This document shows positions 52,879 to 61,874 of a stretch of 64,000 nucleotides of DNA, in pieces (within the stretch, counting starts at the first letter, position 1; every line of letters begins with the position of its first letter). The notes beneath the pieces were generated by a model. That model did not search any database and was not told the origin of the DNA. It was given only the letters and a program-made list of their open reading frames with translations. Origin of the DNA: Bradyrhizobium sp. CCGUVB1N3 (GTDB taxonomy: Bacteria; Pseudomonadota; Alphaproteobacteria; Rhizobiales; Xanthobacteraceae); assembly GCF_024199925.1 (NCBI RefSeq), contig NZ_JANADR010000001.1:248001-312000 (forward strand). Direction: 5' to 3'. Made by a program: the position numbers and the translations under genes.

Positions 52879-52979
52879 TTGACGGCAGTCAGCCTTAGCC
52901 GGATGGATGCGAGCTGGACGAAAGCAAGGTAGCTGGCCGCAAGCTCGTCGTAGAGCGGTGCTTGGCGGTCACTCGAAGC
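52863..52979 (-). mobile_element. IS5-family transposase 3'-end remnant
   Basis: On the minus strand this stretch reads LYDELAASYLAFVQLASIRL then RLTAVNQ and a stop, which is the usual C-terminal end of IS5-type transposases (YDKLAANFLAFVQLASIRLWL). Nothing of the rest of the element is visible; the LysR gene takes over at 52983. It marks an old insertion or recombination boundary at the right end of the aromatic locus. Confidence 0.65.
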
Positions 52980-52982
52980 GGC

Positions 52983-53909
52983 TCACCTGGGCCGTGACAG
53001 CTTTGCTTTTTGCAGCGTTGATTGGCTGCTTGCTTCTGACCTCCGGTTGCGCTTGACCAGCTTCAGAAATGCCAAGGGTACGGGCCCGAGCTCGTCAGGA
53101 CTCCTTGTGACGGCATGAAGTGTACGACGCATGTTCGGGCGCAGTTTGATCGTAACGAAACCTTGCTGATCCAGCGGCAACGCCAGTTCGGGCATGATAG
53201 TGAGCCCAAGCCCCTCGCTCACCATGCTCGTTAGCGTTGCATTGTCGCGCACAAGGCAGACAATGTCGGGATTGCTGGAGGCGGTCGCCAAGAGTTCCTG
53301 AACGAGCGTTTCGCACCCGCCTCCAGACAACAGCATGCGTTGCCCGTCCAGATCCTTCAGTGCAACGGATGTTCTTGCGGCGAAGGCATGCCCATGAGGT
53401 ACCAGCACGACGTAATCATCCTGGAAGACAGGCAACGCGGTCAACTCCGCGAGCGTGCGGCTGGTGAATCCGACCTCAACGATCCCCGCTTGGACCCATG
53501 CGGTAACTTCAGGATCGGTTCCTTCGTAGAGCGTCACCGAAATATCGGGATGGGCGGCACGAAGCTGACGAAGCCAGCCCGGCAACAAGCGTATCGCGGC
53601 ACTCTGGACAACGCCGATGCGCAAGCTGCCGCTCAATGCGGCTGAACGGCGGACGCTGCCTGCGAGGCGCTCGACCGCCGCCAGGACCGCGCGGGCCTCA
53701 GCCAGCGCCGCGACGCCTGCGCTCGTCAGCGTGACGCCATCCCGACCCCGCACAAGAAGCTGTGCACCCAGTGTTCTCTCCAATGCGGCCACCGCCTGGC
53801 TGACCGCTGACTGCGACAGGCACAGATGATTGGCCGCAATTGTGAAATTGCCTTTCTCCGCGACACCGCAAAAGCAGCGTGTCTGGACCAGAGTGATATT
53901 AGAAAACAA
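52983..53909 (-). CDS. LysR family transcriptional regulator
   Basis: 308 aa. The N-terminal helix-turn-helix is GNFTIAANHLCLSQSAVSQA followed by VAALERTLGAQLLVR; the effector domain (GSLRIGVVQSAAIRLLPGWL, VSEGLGLTIMPELALPL) is complete. It is divergent from the nitrilase at 54000 and probably activates it. A dyad TGCTA-N10-TAGCA lies between the two starts. Its 3' end runs almost to the transposase remnant; the last 20 residues (Arg/Lys/Ser-rich) look unconserved. Confidence 0.92.
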   Translation of the reverse strand: MFSNITLVQTRCFCGVAEKGNFTIAANHLCLSQSAVSQAVAALERTLGAQLLVRGRDGVTLTSAGVAALAEARAVLAAVERLAGSVRRSAALSGSLRIGVVQSAAIRLLPGWLRQLRAAHPDISVTLYEGTDPEVTAWVQAGIVEVGFTSRTLAELTALPVFQDDYVVLVPHGHAFAARTSVALKDLDGQRMLLSGGGCETLVQELLATASSNPDIVCLVRDNATLTSMVSEGLGLTIMPELALPLDQQGFVTIKLRPNMRRTLHAVTRSPDELGPVPLAFLKLVKRNRRSEASSQSTLQKAKLSRPR

Positions 53910-53943
53910 GATCGAGTCTCATGCGTAGGATTAATTTGACTGA

Positions 53944-53963
53944 TGCTATAGCGCCGACTAGCA
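53944..53963. promoter_or_regulatory. Dyad in the LysR-nitrilase divergent promoter
   Basis: TGCTA, ten bases, TAGCA: a 5-bp inverted repeat lying 35 nt from the LysR start and 37 nt from the nitrilase start. The place and span suit a LysR-type binding site, although the arms are short. Confidence 0.45.
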
Positions 53964-53999
53964 ATCCTGCAAAGCGAGAAAGCAAAGCGGAATTTTGCG

Positions 54000-54968
54000 A
54001 TGTCCACCGTTGACCACGATCAATTGACTGTTGGTTTGGCCCAGATTGCGCCGGTCTGGCTGGAGCGCAGGGCAACAACGGAAAAAGTGGTCGATTGTTG
54101 TGTGAGAGCAGCGAATCGTGGCTGCAGCTTCGTCGCGTTTGGCGAGGCGCTTGCGCCCGGTTACCCCTTCTGGATCGAGCACACCGACGGCGCACGATTT
54201 GAGTCAAGCCTTCAGAAGGAAATTCACGCGCATTACCTCGATCAAGCCGTCCAGATTGAGGCCGGCCACCTCGAGCCCGTGACCAAGGTTGCCGAGGAAC
54301 TTCGCCTCGCGGTGATGCTTGGGATTATCGAGCGCCCGGCTGATCGTGGCGGCCACAGCGTCTACTGCTCACGCGTCCACATCGGCAGCGACGGGAAGAT
54401 CGCGTCAGTACATCGCAAGTTGATGCCGACGTATGAAGAACGCTTGAGCTGGGCGCCTGGCGACGGCAACGGCCTGCAAGTACATCCCGTCGGCCCTTTC
54501 AATGTCGGTGGGCTCAACTGTTACGAAAACTGGATGCCGCTCTCGCGTGCAGCACTTTATGCGCAGGGCGAAGATCTGCACGTGGCCCTTTGGCCGGGTA
54601 ACTTGCGCAATACGGAAGGCACCACGCGCTTCCTCGCTCGTGAAGGTAGGAGCTATGTGTTAGCCGTCTCTGGCCTAATGCGGAAAAGTGACGTGCCGCC
54701 GGACAGTCCCGCGAGAGCCATGCTTGAAAAATGCCCGAATGTGCTGGCGAATGGTGGGTCATGTATCGCCGGGCCGGACGGCGAGTGGATCGTTGCGCCT
54801 GTGACGGACATCGAGGACTTGATCGTTGCAACACTGGATCAGCGGATGGTACGGCGCGAGCGGCAGAATTTTGATCAGGCAGGCCACTATTCACGGCCGG
54901 ACGTGACGCGCCTGCTGGTCAACCGCAACCGGCAAGCGATCGCGTCGTTCAGTGAGCACGCCGAATAG
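54000..54968 (+). CDS. Nitrilase superfamily protein (carbon-nitrogen hydrolase)
   Basis: 322 aa. The triad is present: Glu in VAFGEALAPGYPFW, Lys in SVHRKLMPTYEERLSW and Cys in GGLNCYENWMPLSR. The GYPFW and NCYENWMP segments place it with branch 1 nitrilases, somewhat shorter than usual and only distantly like the one at 48549. It hydrolyses a nitrile or cyanide-type compound; substrate unknown. It is transcribed away from the LysR gene, its likely regulator. The DNA looks a little richer in A/T than the aromatic locus, so the pair may have a separate origin. Confidence 0.88.
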   Translation: MSTVDHDQLTVGLAQIAPVWLERRATTEKVVDCCVRAANRGCSFVAFGEALAPGYPFWIEHTDGARFESSLQKEIHAHYLDQAVQIEAGHLEPVTKVAEELRLAVMLGIIERPADRGGHSVYCSRVHIGSDGKIASVHRKLMPTYEERLSWAPGDGNGLQVHPVGPFNVGGLNCYENWMPLSRAALYAQGEDLHVALWPGNLRNTEGTTRFLAREGRSYVLAVSGLMRKSDVPPDSPARAMLEKCPNVLANGGSCIAGPDGEWIVAPVTDIEDLIVATLDQRMVRRERQNFDQAGHYSRPDVTRLLVNRNRQAIASFSEHAE

Positions 54969-55072
54969 TGCTTCGGATACGTCTCCTCCTGGCTTCATAT
55001 CAGGAAACTCCTGCGAGGTCGCCTCGTTGTGCTGTATACAATCATCCGATCAAATGGGGCTCGTATTCGAAA

Positions 55073-55489
55073 ATGTTGAACTTTGCGCTGGTGGCGGTGC
55101 TTGTTGTTGCACTCGGTGGGATTTTGTTCGGCGTGAGGTATATGCGGCGCGAGGAATATTTGCCGTATCATGCCGTCGTGGCCGGAAAGCCTTTCGCTGA
55201 ACTCGATCCCGGAGTTCAGGCGGTCATTCTCGGTATGCTAAAAATCATCGGGGGCGGCTTCGCTACCCTTGGTGTCACGTTGTTGTGGTTGTGTTTCGCG
55301 CTTCATGAGGGTGAGCGCTGGGCACCGTGGGCGATCCTGACCATCTCGGCTGCCGCGCTCGTACCGATGTTGTATGTAGCCACCACACTGCGGACGTTCC
55401 GACCCGGAGCGCCAATACCTGTGCGGCCGACACTCGTTATGATGCTCTTGATTGCAATCGGTGTTGGGCTGTCTCTGCTGGCACGCTAA
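55073..55489 (+). CDS. Small membrane protein of unknown function, four predicted helices
   Basis: 138 aa from the ATG at 55073; the frame extends upstream to overlap the nitrilase end but has no resemblance to a signal or domain there. Four hydrophobic helices are visible: LNFALVAVLVVALGGILFGV, MLKIIGGGFATLGVTLLWLC, WAPWAILTISAAALVPMLYV and LVMMLLIAIGVGLSLLA. A short polar loop (RYMRREEYLPYHAVVAGKPF) lies after the first. It resembles proteins annotated only as hypothetical membrane proteins. No function assigned. Confidence 0.65.
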   Translation: MLNFALVAVLVVALGGILFGVRYMRREEYLPYHAVVAGKPFAELDPGVQAVILGMLKIIGGGFATLGVTLLWLCFALHEGERWAPWAILTISAAALVPMLYVATTLRTFRPGAPIPVRPTLVMMLLIAIGVGLSLLAR

Positions 55490-55532
55490 GGCCCACGTTG
55501 GTCCGCTTTCAGGCTAAGATCGGACCGAGGGA

Positions 55533-56018
55533 ATGACTGGTCACGAGATGAGCGTCGAGATCCGTCACCTGCTCGACCACAAGCATCACATTCCGACCGT
55601 TGCGGCGTGGCAGCAAGCGGAGTTTGGCTATCTGAGCCCCAACAGCACCGTGGCGCAACGTGCCGAACGGCTGAGAGGCGCCAGTGACAAAGCGCGCCTG
55701 CCGATCTCCCTGGTGGCGATCTCAACCGATGAGGGCGATCTCGTCGGCTCGGCCAACATCGCTGCGACCACGCTAATCCATAAACATCTCACGCCCTGGT
55801 TGTCGTCGGTATTTGTGCCGCCGGCGCAACGTGGCAGAGGCATTGCCTCAAAGCTCGCATTGGCCGCGATCTCGGAAGCCGATCGGCTCGGGTTCGACAA
55901 GATCTATCTTTTCACGCCAAGGAACGAAGCCCTCTATGCGCGTCTCGGCTGGGAGACGTTCGAGCAGGCTGCGATCAACGGTGTCCCGGTTTGTCTGATG
56001 GCGAGGGCTACGCGATGA
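55533..56018 (+). CDS. GNAT family N-acetyltransferase
   Basis: 161 aa; a second ATG five codons later (MSVEIRHLL) may be the true start. A single GNAT domain with the acetyl-CoA binding pattern SSVFVPPAQRGRGIASKLAL and the closing FTPRNEALYARLGWETFEQ. Substrate unknown. It follows the membrane protein gene by 43 nt on the same strand, and has no link to the GNAT paralogues of the amine region, which carry two domains. Confidence 0.85.
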   Translation: MTGHEMSVEIRHLLDHKHHIPTVAAWQQAEFGYLSPNSTVAQRAERLRGASDKARLPISLVAISTDEGDLVGSANIAATTLIHKHLTPWLSSVFVPPAQRGRGIASKLALAAISEADRLGFDKIYLFTPRNEALYARLGWETFEQAAINGVPVCLMARATR

Positions 56019-56079
56019 ACAGTGATTGACAGCTTCGAACCAGTTGAGGTCATTCAAAAAACCGGAGAGGTTGCGAGCC

Positions 56080-56391
56080 ATGCAACGGGCGGTAATTATT
56101 TTGGTTATTTTGCTTGTAAGCTCCGTTGCTGCGCGCGCCGGCCAAGTTGTAAATGAGGTTTACCGGGATCTCATTAGGCCGCACGGGCACCCGCGCGGTG
56201 CCGCTATCTCACAAGCCGCGCTCGATTTTTGCTATAGCCAGACTGGTGACATTCGAGGCCTTGCGGATACCGCTGCATTCAAACAGTGCATGCTCGGTCG
56301 CGGCTATCGGTGGCAAACTACGAGGATACAGGGGAGGCCGGCACCCGAAAATGGCCCGGACTGGTGTATAGCACATGACATGATGTGTTAG
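56080..56391 (+). CDS. Small secreted or periplasmic protein of unknown function
   Basis: 103 aa from the ATG at 56080, chosen because GGAGAGG stands 9 nt upstream and the protein then begins with a signal peptide (MQRAVIILVILLVSSVAARA). The mature part has four cysteines (in LDFCYSQTG, FKQCMLGRGY, DWCIAHD and the final Cys), consistent with a small disulfide-bonded periplasmic protein. No family recognised. Confidence 0.6.
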   Translation: MQRAVIILVILLVSSVAARAGQVVNEVYRDLIRPHGHPRGAAISQAALDFCYSQTGDIRGLADTAAFKQCMLGRGYRWQTTRIQGRPAPENGPDWCIAHDMMC

Positions 56392-56486
56392 TTCGCCTTA
56401 GATGGCCGGCAACCGAGCAGATGCGGGAATATCTTTAGCCCAAGTCCGTTCCGGGCCGACGTCACCGGTCAGGCGAACATAGTAAA

Positions 56487-56508
56487 AGGCCGCCAACTGC
56501 GGCGGCCT
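56487..56508. terminator. Bidirectional hairpin terminator
   Basis: AGGCCGCC, loop AACTGC, GGCGGCCT: an 8-bp stem followed by CTTGTT on the plus strand and preceded by AAAA (TTTT on the minus strand). It lies between the convergent genes ending at 56391 and 56518 and can serve both. It is nearly identical to the hairpin at 3075-3096. Confidence 0.8.
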
Positions 56509-56517
56509 CTTGTTCAC

Positions 56518-56751
56518 TTATCGCTTCTTTGGTTTTGGCTTTGTAGCGGGTCTCTGTGTAGCGATTTCCGTGCGGACAGCTTGTGCTTCTTGAGCCAGCC
56601 GTAAAGCCCGAAGCCGCTCCATATTCGCGCGAACGGCGACAGCCTTAGCTTCGGCTTCTTGGAGTGCCGTCTCGGCTTCCGCTCTAGCTAGTCGCAGCCT
56701 GTTAGCTTTGGCAAGCTGCTCTGGAGACTGACTGTCGGGTTTGCCCGACAT
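56518..56751 (-). CDS. Small coiled-coil protein of unknown function
   Basis: 77 aa from the ATG at 56751, which shares one base with the cspA stop (TGATG on the minus strand). The sequence is an Ala/Glu/Arg-rich amphipathic helix from about residue 12 to 60 (NRLRLARAEAETALQEAEAK), with a basic tail (KPKPKKR). No catalytic motif. The coupling to cspA suggests co-expression, perhaps under stress. Confidence 0.65.
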   Translation of the reverse strand: MSGKPDSQSPEQLAKANRLRLARAEAETALQEAEAKAVAVRANMERLRALRLAQEAQAVRTEIATQRPATKPKPKKR

Positions 56752-56957
56752 CAAACGCGCAGGTTTTCTGCGCTGCTTTTGCCACGCTTGGGGTCGACTT
56801 TGACTTCGTAGGAAATCTTTTGGCCTTCTGCCAAGCCAGAAAGTCCGGCGCGTTCTAGTGCGCTGATATGCACGAAAACGTCTTGGCCGCCGTCATCCGG
56901 CGCGATGAAGCCGAACCCCTTTTGACCGTTGAACCACTTCACCGTACCCGTTGCCAT
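56751..56957 (-). CDS. cspA: Cold-shock protein (CspA family)
   Basis: 68 aa from the ATG at 56957, with AGGAAA upstream; the in-frame extension to 57119 is leader sequence. The RNP motifs are [10 protein letters not shown] and DVFVHISAL, within [17 protein letters not shown]. It binds single-stranded nucleic acid. The long 5' leader (56958 up to about 57125) is usual for cspA-type genes, where it controls translation in the cold. Which of the many paralogues this is cannot be told. Confidence 0.95.
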   Translation of the reverse strand: MATGTVKWFNGQKGFGFIAPDDGGQDVFVHISALERAGLSGLAEGQKISYEVKVDPKRGKSSAENLRV

Positions 56958-57125
56958 TGGCGTTTCCTCTATGTTTGTTCCTTGGAGGAATACCACAATG
57001 GGGTCGTTTTGGACACAGCGCCCTGTATCTAACGCCCGCTGGCTCACCGGGAGCGGCACCGGATCGATGGCGCGAGGCCGGAAGCTGAGTAGCGCAGGTT
57101 CCACTGCCAAGGACCCCACCCGCCT

Positions 57126-57362
57126 TTATCGAGGCGGGTTCAATCCACTGTGAAGCCAGCCCATAGCTTCGGAATTAATCGGGTCTGCGGGAGCTTGTGC
57201 TTCGTATATCGTTGGGCAGTTAGTACACCTCAAGGTTCGGTGCTCGAACCCCGGTCTTCCCGGTACAACCCTGAGAACCGCCACCTTGCCTCCGCACCTC
57301 GGGCAGCGGGGCCACATCGTCTCGCGGGGTGAAAGCTTGTTAGTGAGCTGCGCGTCGAGCAT
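57126..57362 (-). CDS. Small zinc-ribbon protein of unknown function
   Basis: 78 aa from the ATG at 57362 (MLDAQLTNKLSPRETMWP), with GGGAG 7 nt upstream. A zinc ribbon is formed by CPRCGGKV and, about 22 residues later, RCTNCPTIYE. Small proteins of this kind are frequent in Bradyrhizobium and lack a known function. It lies upstream of cspA on the same strand. Confidence 0.7.
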   Translation of the reverse strand: MLDAQLTNKLSPRETMWPRCPRCGGKVAVLRVVPGRPGFEHRTLRCTNCPTIYEAQAPADPINSEAMGWLHSGLNPPR

Positions 57363-57524
57363 GAGACGCTCCCTTCTACTGTGAGGGCGGGAGCACAACA
57401 CTCTCAGTCACCGATAAAGGCCACGGGCGGCGCGGTGATGACGGCAGCCTACGCCCAACGCACGCATCGCGTATAGCAAAAAAGACACACAAAAACCCGG
57501 CGAAAGGTGCCAACTGTGGCAGCG

Positions 57525-57738
57525 TCAATGCCTTGTCTGGTCCATTTCGAACGTGAACTTAGCCTGCAGCACCGGGCCGTTGTCATCTTGGACTTCGATG
57601 GCCATTCGGTGCCGTGGGGAGCTATCGCCGTTACCCCTGACTGCGTTCTTTGCCATGTCTACCAATGAGCGAGCAGCTTCTTCCTCTACGGATTCAACGT
57701 CGGGGAGTTCTATCCCTTCAAGGCGCAGCCGAATTGGT
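57525..57738 (-). pseudogene. Truncated DUF6894-like protein remnant
   Basis: On the minus strand the stretch is open without an ATG at its beginning: it reads LEGIELPDVESVEEEAARSL, VDMAKNAVRGNG, MAIEVQDDNGPVL, then a stop. This resembles the core of DUF6894 proteins (EGxELPDxExAxxEA, then VxDExGxxL), which normally begin MPRYxF. The N-terminal part is missing and the frame is closed by a stop just at the end of the S21 gene, so it is probably a remnant; coordinates may be off by a base or two. Confidence 0.45.
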
Positions 57739-58025
57739 TATGGTTGTTTGGGGTTCGTGGCTGCGACGCTCGGAAGCGCGCGGGTCGGACGCTTATCATT
57801 GGGTTTCTTGACTGGGGCGGCAATCAATCCCTCTCGAATGGCCTGTTTCCGGGCCAGCTTGCGAGCGCGGCGAATCGCCTCGGACTTCTGGCGTGCCGCT
57901 TTTTCCGAGGGCTTCTCATAGAAGCTTGCCCGCTTCATTTCTCTGAACACGCCTTCGCGTTGCATTCTCTTTTTAAGAATTCGAAGCGCCTGCTCGACAT
58001 TATTGTCGCGAACCAAGACTTGCAT
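57738..58025 (-). CDS. rpsU: 30S ribosomal protein S21
   Basis: 95 aa with AGGAG upstream. It begins [20 protein letters not shown] and continues [20 protein letters not shown], which is the alphaproteobacterial S21 pattern, with a basic helix ([20 protein letters not shown]). The Pro/Lys-rich tail of about 25 residues is longer than in E. coli S21 (71 aa) but normal for Rhizobiales, which often have several rpsU copies. It is a small-subunit protein that aids initiation. Confidence 0.95.
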   Translation of the reverse strand: MQVLVRDNNVEQALRILKKRMQREGVFREMKRASFYEKPSEKAARQKSEAIRRARKLARKQAIREGLIAAPVKKPNDKRPTRALPSVAATNPKQP

Positions 58026-58312
58026 TCGTTAGAACTCCTAATTCGCCGCACTATGTCTGAAAAGACGCAGCCTGCGACGCAGAGCGCCGCGACAACTTAA
58101 GTGGCCAACCGTCATATGGTTCCCCGCCGACTACGTCAATCCAGACATCGTGACCGGCTGTTGGCAGGTCTCTGAAGGGGTCACGTGTCAAACAAATTCG
58201 GAAAAGTAGCATATCGTCGCGCCGGCGGCCATGGGCTACTTTGCATGGGGTTGTTTTCGATGTTTTGGTTGTGGGCTCGCCGAAGCCTCGGGACGGAGCC
58301 TGATCTCGCCCT

Positions 58313-59026
58313 TTAGTGCCCGCCCAGATAGGCGGAGATCAGCCGGGGATCGTGGATCAGATCTTTGGCAGGGCCGGACTGCACGACCTCGCCGGTCTCC
58401 AGCACATAGCCGTAGTCGGCGGTCTCGAGCGCGGCGCGCGCGTTCTGCTCGACCAGCAGGATGGAGACGCCCAGCTCGCGCAAGGATGCGATGGTGCGGA
58501 AGATCTCGCGCACGATTAGTGGTGCGAGGCCAAGGCTCGGCTCGTCGAGCATCAGCAGTTTCGGCTTGGCCATCAGCGCGCGCCCCAGCGCGAGCATCTG
58601 GCGCTCGCCGCCGGAGAGCGTGCCGGCGGCCTGGCGCTGCCGCTCCTTCAGTCGGGGGAAGCGATCATAGACCTCATCGAGGGTCTTCTGGACGCCGGAG
58701 CGGTCGCGCAGGCTGTACGAGCCCAGGAGAAGGTTGTCGGCAACCGACATCTCGGAGAACAGCTCGCGCTTTTCGGGCACGAGGCAGAGCCGGCGCTCGA
58801 CGCGGTCCTCGACGGACATCCTGCCGATGTCGCCGCCCTGGAACATCATGCGGCCGCGCGATGCGAGCAGCCCGATGGCTGCCATCAGCAGCGTGGTCTT
58901 GCCGGCGCCGTTCGGGCCGATGACGGTGACGATCTGCCCTTCCTCGACCGACAGCGAGACGTTGCGGACGGCTTCGACGTTGTCGTAGCAGACGGTCACG
59001 TCGGTCATGGAAAACATTTCGCTCAC
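58313..59026 (-). CDS. livF: Branched-chain amino acid-type ABC transporter ATP-binding protein (LivF-like)
   Basis: 237 aa with a GTG start at 59026, overlapping the livM-G stop (GTGA); an ATG at 59017 is the alternative. Walker A GPNGAGKTT, signature LSGGERQMLALGRAL, Walker B LLMLDEPSLGLAP and VEQNARAALE are of LivF type. It is the last gene of the minus-strand transporter operon and works with the ATPase domain of the fused neighbour. Confidence 0.93.
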   Translation of the reverse strand: MSEMFSMTDVTVCYDNVEAVRNVSLSVEEGQIVTVIGPNGAGKTTLLMAAIGLLASRGRMMFQGGDIGRMSVEDRVERRLCLVPEKRELFSEMSVADNLLLGSYSLRDRSGVQKTLDEVYDRFPRLKERQRQAAGTLSGGERQMLALGRALMAKPKLLMLDEPSLGLAPLIVREIFRTIASLRELGVSILLVEQNARAALETADYGYVLETGEVVQSGPAKDLIHDPRLISAYLGGH

Positions 59027-60792
59027 GCGACGCCTCCGAGATAGGCCTCTTGCACCCGCTCGTCGTTGCGGATCGCGCTCGGGACGCCCTCGCAAAGCTT
59101 GGACCCGAAATCGAGCACCACGATGCGGTCGACCAGCGACATCACGAATTCCATGTCGTGCTCGACGATGAGGATAGTGAGGTGATCCGCCCGCAGCGAG
59201 CGCAAGAGCTCCGCAAGCCTCAACTTTTCCTGGCGGCGCAGGCCGGCTGCCGGCTCGTCCAGCACCAGCAATGCGGGGTCTGCGGCGAGTGCGCGCGCGA
59301 TCTCCAGGATGCGCTGATTGCCGAGGGGAAGATTGCCCGCGAGCTCGAACGGCTTGTCGCCAAGCCCGACGCGCTCGAGCTGCATCAGCGCCTCATGCCG
59401 GGTGCTGGCTTCCTCGCGCTGGTTGAGGCGGAAGGCGCCGGCAAGCAGGCCGGTGCTGGTGCGGCCGTAGGTGCCGAGCATGACGTTTTCGAGGAGGCTC
59501 ATGCGCGGCCGCAGCTTCACATGCTGGAATGTCCTGGCGACGCCGGCCCTGGCGATGCGGGATTGAGGATCACGCGTGATGGGACGTCCCGCAAAGACGA
59601 TCTCGCCCTTGTTGACCCGGAGCGCACCTGTCAGGCAGTTGAACATCGTGCTCTTGCCGGCGCCGTTCGGTCCGATCACGGCAAGAATTTCACCGGATCG
59701 CACTTCGAAGCTGACATTGTTGACCGCGACGAGGCCGCCGAACCGGCGCTCGGCGCCATCGACCTTCAGAAGAAGCTCGCCCGGCGTCGGCTGGGGACGG
59801 CGCGATAGCGGCGGCGCCGGCTGCGGCCGCTCGCGTTTTGTCTTCGGCAGATAGCGCGCAACGAAAGGCACGATGCCCTGCCGCGCCCATTGCAGGAACA
59901 GGATGAACAGCGCAGAGAAGGCGACGATCTCGAGCTGCCCGGATGCGCCCTTGGCGATCAGCGGCAGGTAATCCTGCACGCTGTTCTTGAGCAGGGTGAC
60001 AATGGCGGCGCCGACGACGCCGCCGAGCAGGCTGCCCGCGCCGCCGACCATCGTCATCATCAGATATTCGATGCCCATGCCGGCGTCGAACGGGCCCGGG
60101 CTGATGAAGCGGCTCATATGTGCGTAGAGCCATCCGGAGAGCGAGGCCAGGAAAGCCGCGATCACGAAGGTTACGAGCTTGATCTGGAAGGCATTGATGC
60201 CGAGACTTTCGACCAGCGTGTTGCCGCCGCGCAGCGCCCGCATGGCGCGGCCGAGCCGGGAGTCCAGGAGATTGTAGCCGAGGAAGAGCACCACGGCGAC
60301 AATGCCCCAGATCAGGAAATAGATCTGCGCGCTGGAGACGAGCGCGAACGAACCGAGGCTGATCGGCGGGATCGACGAGATGCCGTTGAAACGGCCGAGC
60401 CCTTCGACGTTGCCGAACAGGAAGCCGATCGCAAGCCCCCATGCGACGGTCGAGAGCGACAGGAAATGGCCCTGAAGCCGCAAGGTGACGACGCCGAGGA
60501 CCGCCGCGACGCTGCAGGTCAACACCACGCCAAACAGGAGGCCGAGCCAGGGCGATTGCCCGTTCAAGGCGGAGACCCAGGCGGTCGCATAGGCTGCGAT
60601 GCCGACGAACGCTGCCTGTCCGAACGACACGATGCCGCCGACGCCGGTGAGGAGCGCAAGGCCGATGGCGACGAGCGAATAGATGCCGATATAGTTCATC
60701 AGCGTGACGCTGAACGGGCTCAGGACGAGGGGCGCGAGTGCGAGGCACACCACCGCTGCCACTGCCGCAAGCTGGACATGAAAGCGGGTCAT
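59023..60792 (-). CDS. Fused ABC transporter permease (LivM-like) and ATP-binding protein (LivG-like)
   Basis: 589 aa. Residues 1-320 are a LivM permease with about ten helices ([59 protein letters not shown]). After a Pro/Arg-rich linker (320-340) residues 340-589 are a LivG ATPase: GPNGAGKST, the Walker [12 protein letters not shown] and VEHDMEFVM. The ABC signature, normally LSxGQQR, reads [15 protein letters not shown], with Asn for Gln. The fusion joins two subunits normally coded by separate genes. livH overlaps by 4 nt upstream. Confidence 0.93.
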   Translation of the reverse strand: MTRFHVQLAAVAAVVCLALAPLVLSPFSVTLMNYIGIYSLVAIGLALLTGVGGIVSFGQAAFVGIAAYATAWVSALNGQSPWLGLLFGVVLTCSVAAVLGVVTLRLQGHFLSLSTVAWGLAIGFLFGNVEGLGRFNGISSIPPISLGSFALVSSAQIYFLIWGIVAVVLFLGYNLLDSRLGRAMRALRGGNTLVESLGINAFQIKLVTFVIAAFLASLSGWLYAHMSRFISPGPFDAGMGIEYLMMTMVGGAGSLLGGVVGAAIVTLLKNSVQDYLPLIAKGASGQLEIVAFSALFILFLQWARQGIVPFVARYLPKTKRERPQPAPPLSRRPQPTPGELLLKVDGAERRFGGLVAVNNVSFEVRSGEILAVIGPNGAGKSTMFNCLTGALRVNKGEIVFAGRPITRDPQSRIARAGVARTFQHVKLRPRMSLLENVMLGTYGRTSTGLLAGAFRLNQREEASTRHEALMQLERVGLGDKPFELAGNLPLGNQRILEIARALAADPALLVLDEPAAGLRRQEKLRLAELLRSLRADHLTILIVEHDMEFVMSLVDRIVVLDFGSKLCEGVPSAIRNDERVQEAYLGGVA

Positions 60793-61832
60793 TCCTCGAT
60801 CTCCTCCTCGGAATGCAGCGAGGCGAGGGACCGCCAGATCAGGATCGGGATCAGCAGCGAGAACACGATGACGTCCTTCAGCGCGCTGCTCTGGAAGGAT
60901 GCGAAGCTTTCGAGAATGCCGACACCTACGGCGCCGATCGCGGCACCGGGATAGCTGGTCATGCCGCCGACGATGGCGCCGACGAACGCCTTGAGACCGA
61001 TCAGGAAGCCGGAATCGTAGAACACGGTATTCACCGGCGCGATCAGAATGCCCGAAACGCCCGCCATCAGCGAGCCCAGGAGATAGGCGATGGTGCCGGC
61101 ACGCGCCGGCCGTATTCCCATCAGCCGGGAGCCGGTCCGGTTCACGGCCGTGGCGCGCAGGGATTTGCCGACCAGCGTGAAGTCGAAGAAGAGATAAAGG
61201 AGGCCGCTGAAGACGAGCGCCGCGATCACGATCAGCATGGTCTGGCCCGAAATCAGGACGCCGGCGAACTCCGTCGAGAACGACGTCAGCGGTTCGGTCC
61301 GAACCCCTTCGGGACCGAAAAACAGGAGACCAAGGCCCACCAGCGCAAAGTGCAACGCCACGGACACCGTCAACAGCAGGAGCACGGTACCGTCGGCGAT
61401 CGGGCGGAACACGATCCGGTCGAGCAGCGGGGAGATCGGCGTGATCAGCATCAGCGCGAGCACGAGCCGGACGGCCAGCGGCGGGTCCATGCGCATGACG
61501 AGCCAGGCGGCGCCGACTACCGCCAATGGCAGGACCAGATAGAAGAGAAGTGCGCGCGGCAGGAGGCGAATCTCACCGTCGCGCATGAGCGAAATGATTT
61601 CGATCAGGGTTGCGAGACAGGCCAGGATCACGACCAGCGCGCCGGTCCCCGGAAAGCGCTTGGCGTCGAGGGCGGCCAGCGTCAGCGCGGTGAACGCGGC
61701 GATGTCGCCAAAGGGAATGAAGATGACCCGCGTCACCGTGAAGATGAGGACGGTTCCGATCGCCACCAGCGCGTAGACTGCGCCGGTGGCGATCCCGTCG
61801 ATCGCAAGAATGGCCGCGATGTCGCTCGTCAT
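60789..61832 (-). CDS. livH: Branched-chain amino acid-type ABC transporter permease (LivH-like)
   Basis: 347 aa with about eight to ten helices. LivH features: DGIATGAVYALVAIGTVLIF at the N-terminus, GKSLRATAVNRTGSRLMGIR followed by PARAGTIAYLLGSLMAGVSG (the coupling loop), and VGAIVGGMTSYPGAAIGAVG near the end. It starts 42 nt after the binding-protein gene stop. In this family the carried compound may be a branched amino acid, an amide or an aromatic acid. Confidence 0.93.
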   Translation of the reverse strand: MTSDIAAILAIDGIATGAVYALVAIGTVLIFTVTRVIFIPFGDIAAFTALTLAALDAKRFPGTGALVVILACLATLIEIISLMRDGEIRLLPRALLFYLVLPLAVVGAAWLVMRMDPPLAVRLVLALMLITPISPLLDRIVFRPIADGTVLLLLTVSVALHFALVGLGLLFFGPEGVRTEPLTSFSTEFAGVLISGQTMLIVIAALVFSGLLYLFFDFTLVGKSLRATAVNRTGSRLMGIRPARAGTIAYLLGSLMAGVSGILIAPVNTVFYDSGFLIGLKAFVGAIVGGMTSYPGAAIGAVGVGILESFASFQSSALKDVIVFSLLIPILIWRSLASLHSEEEIEE

Positions 61833-61874
61833 TGAGACGCCGTTCCCCCGTTCTGACCGCCTGCCGTCTTTCGT

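Noticed and set aside
58231..58923. Arg/Ala/Ser-rich plus-strand open frame
   Set aside because: It overlaps livF in antisense and has low-complexity content typical of shadow frames.
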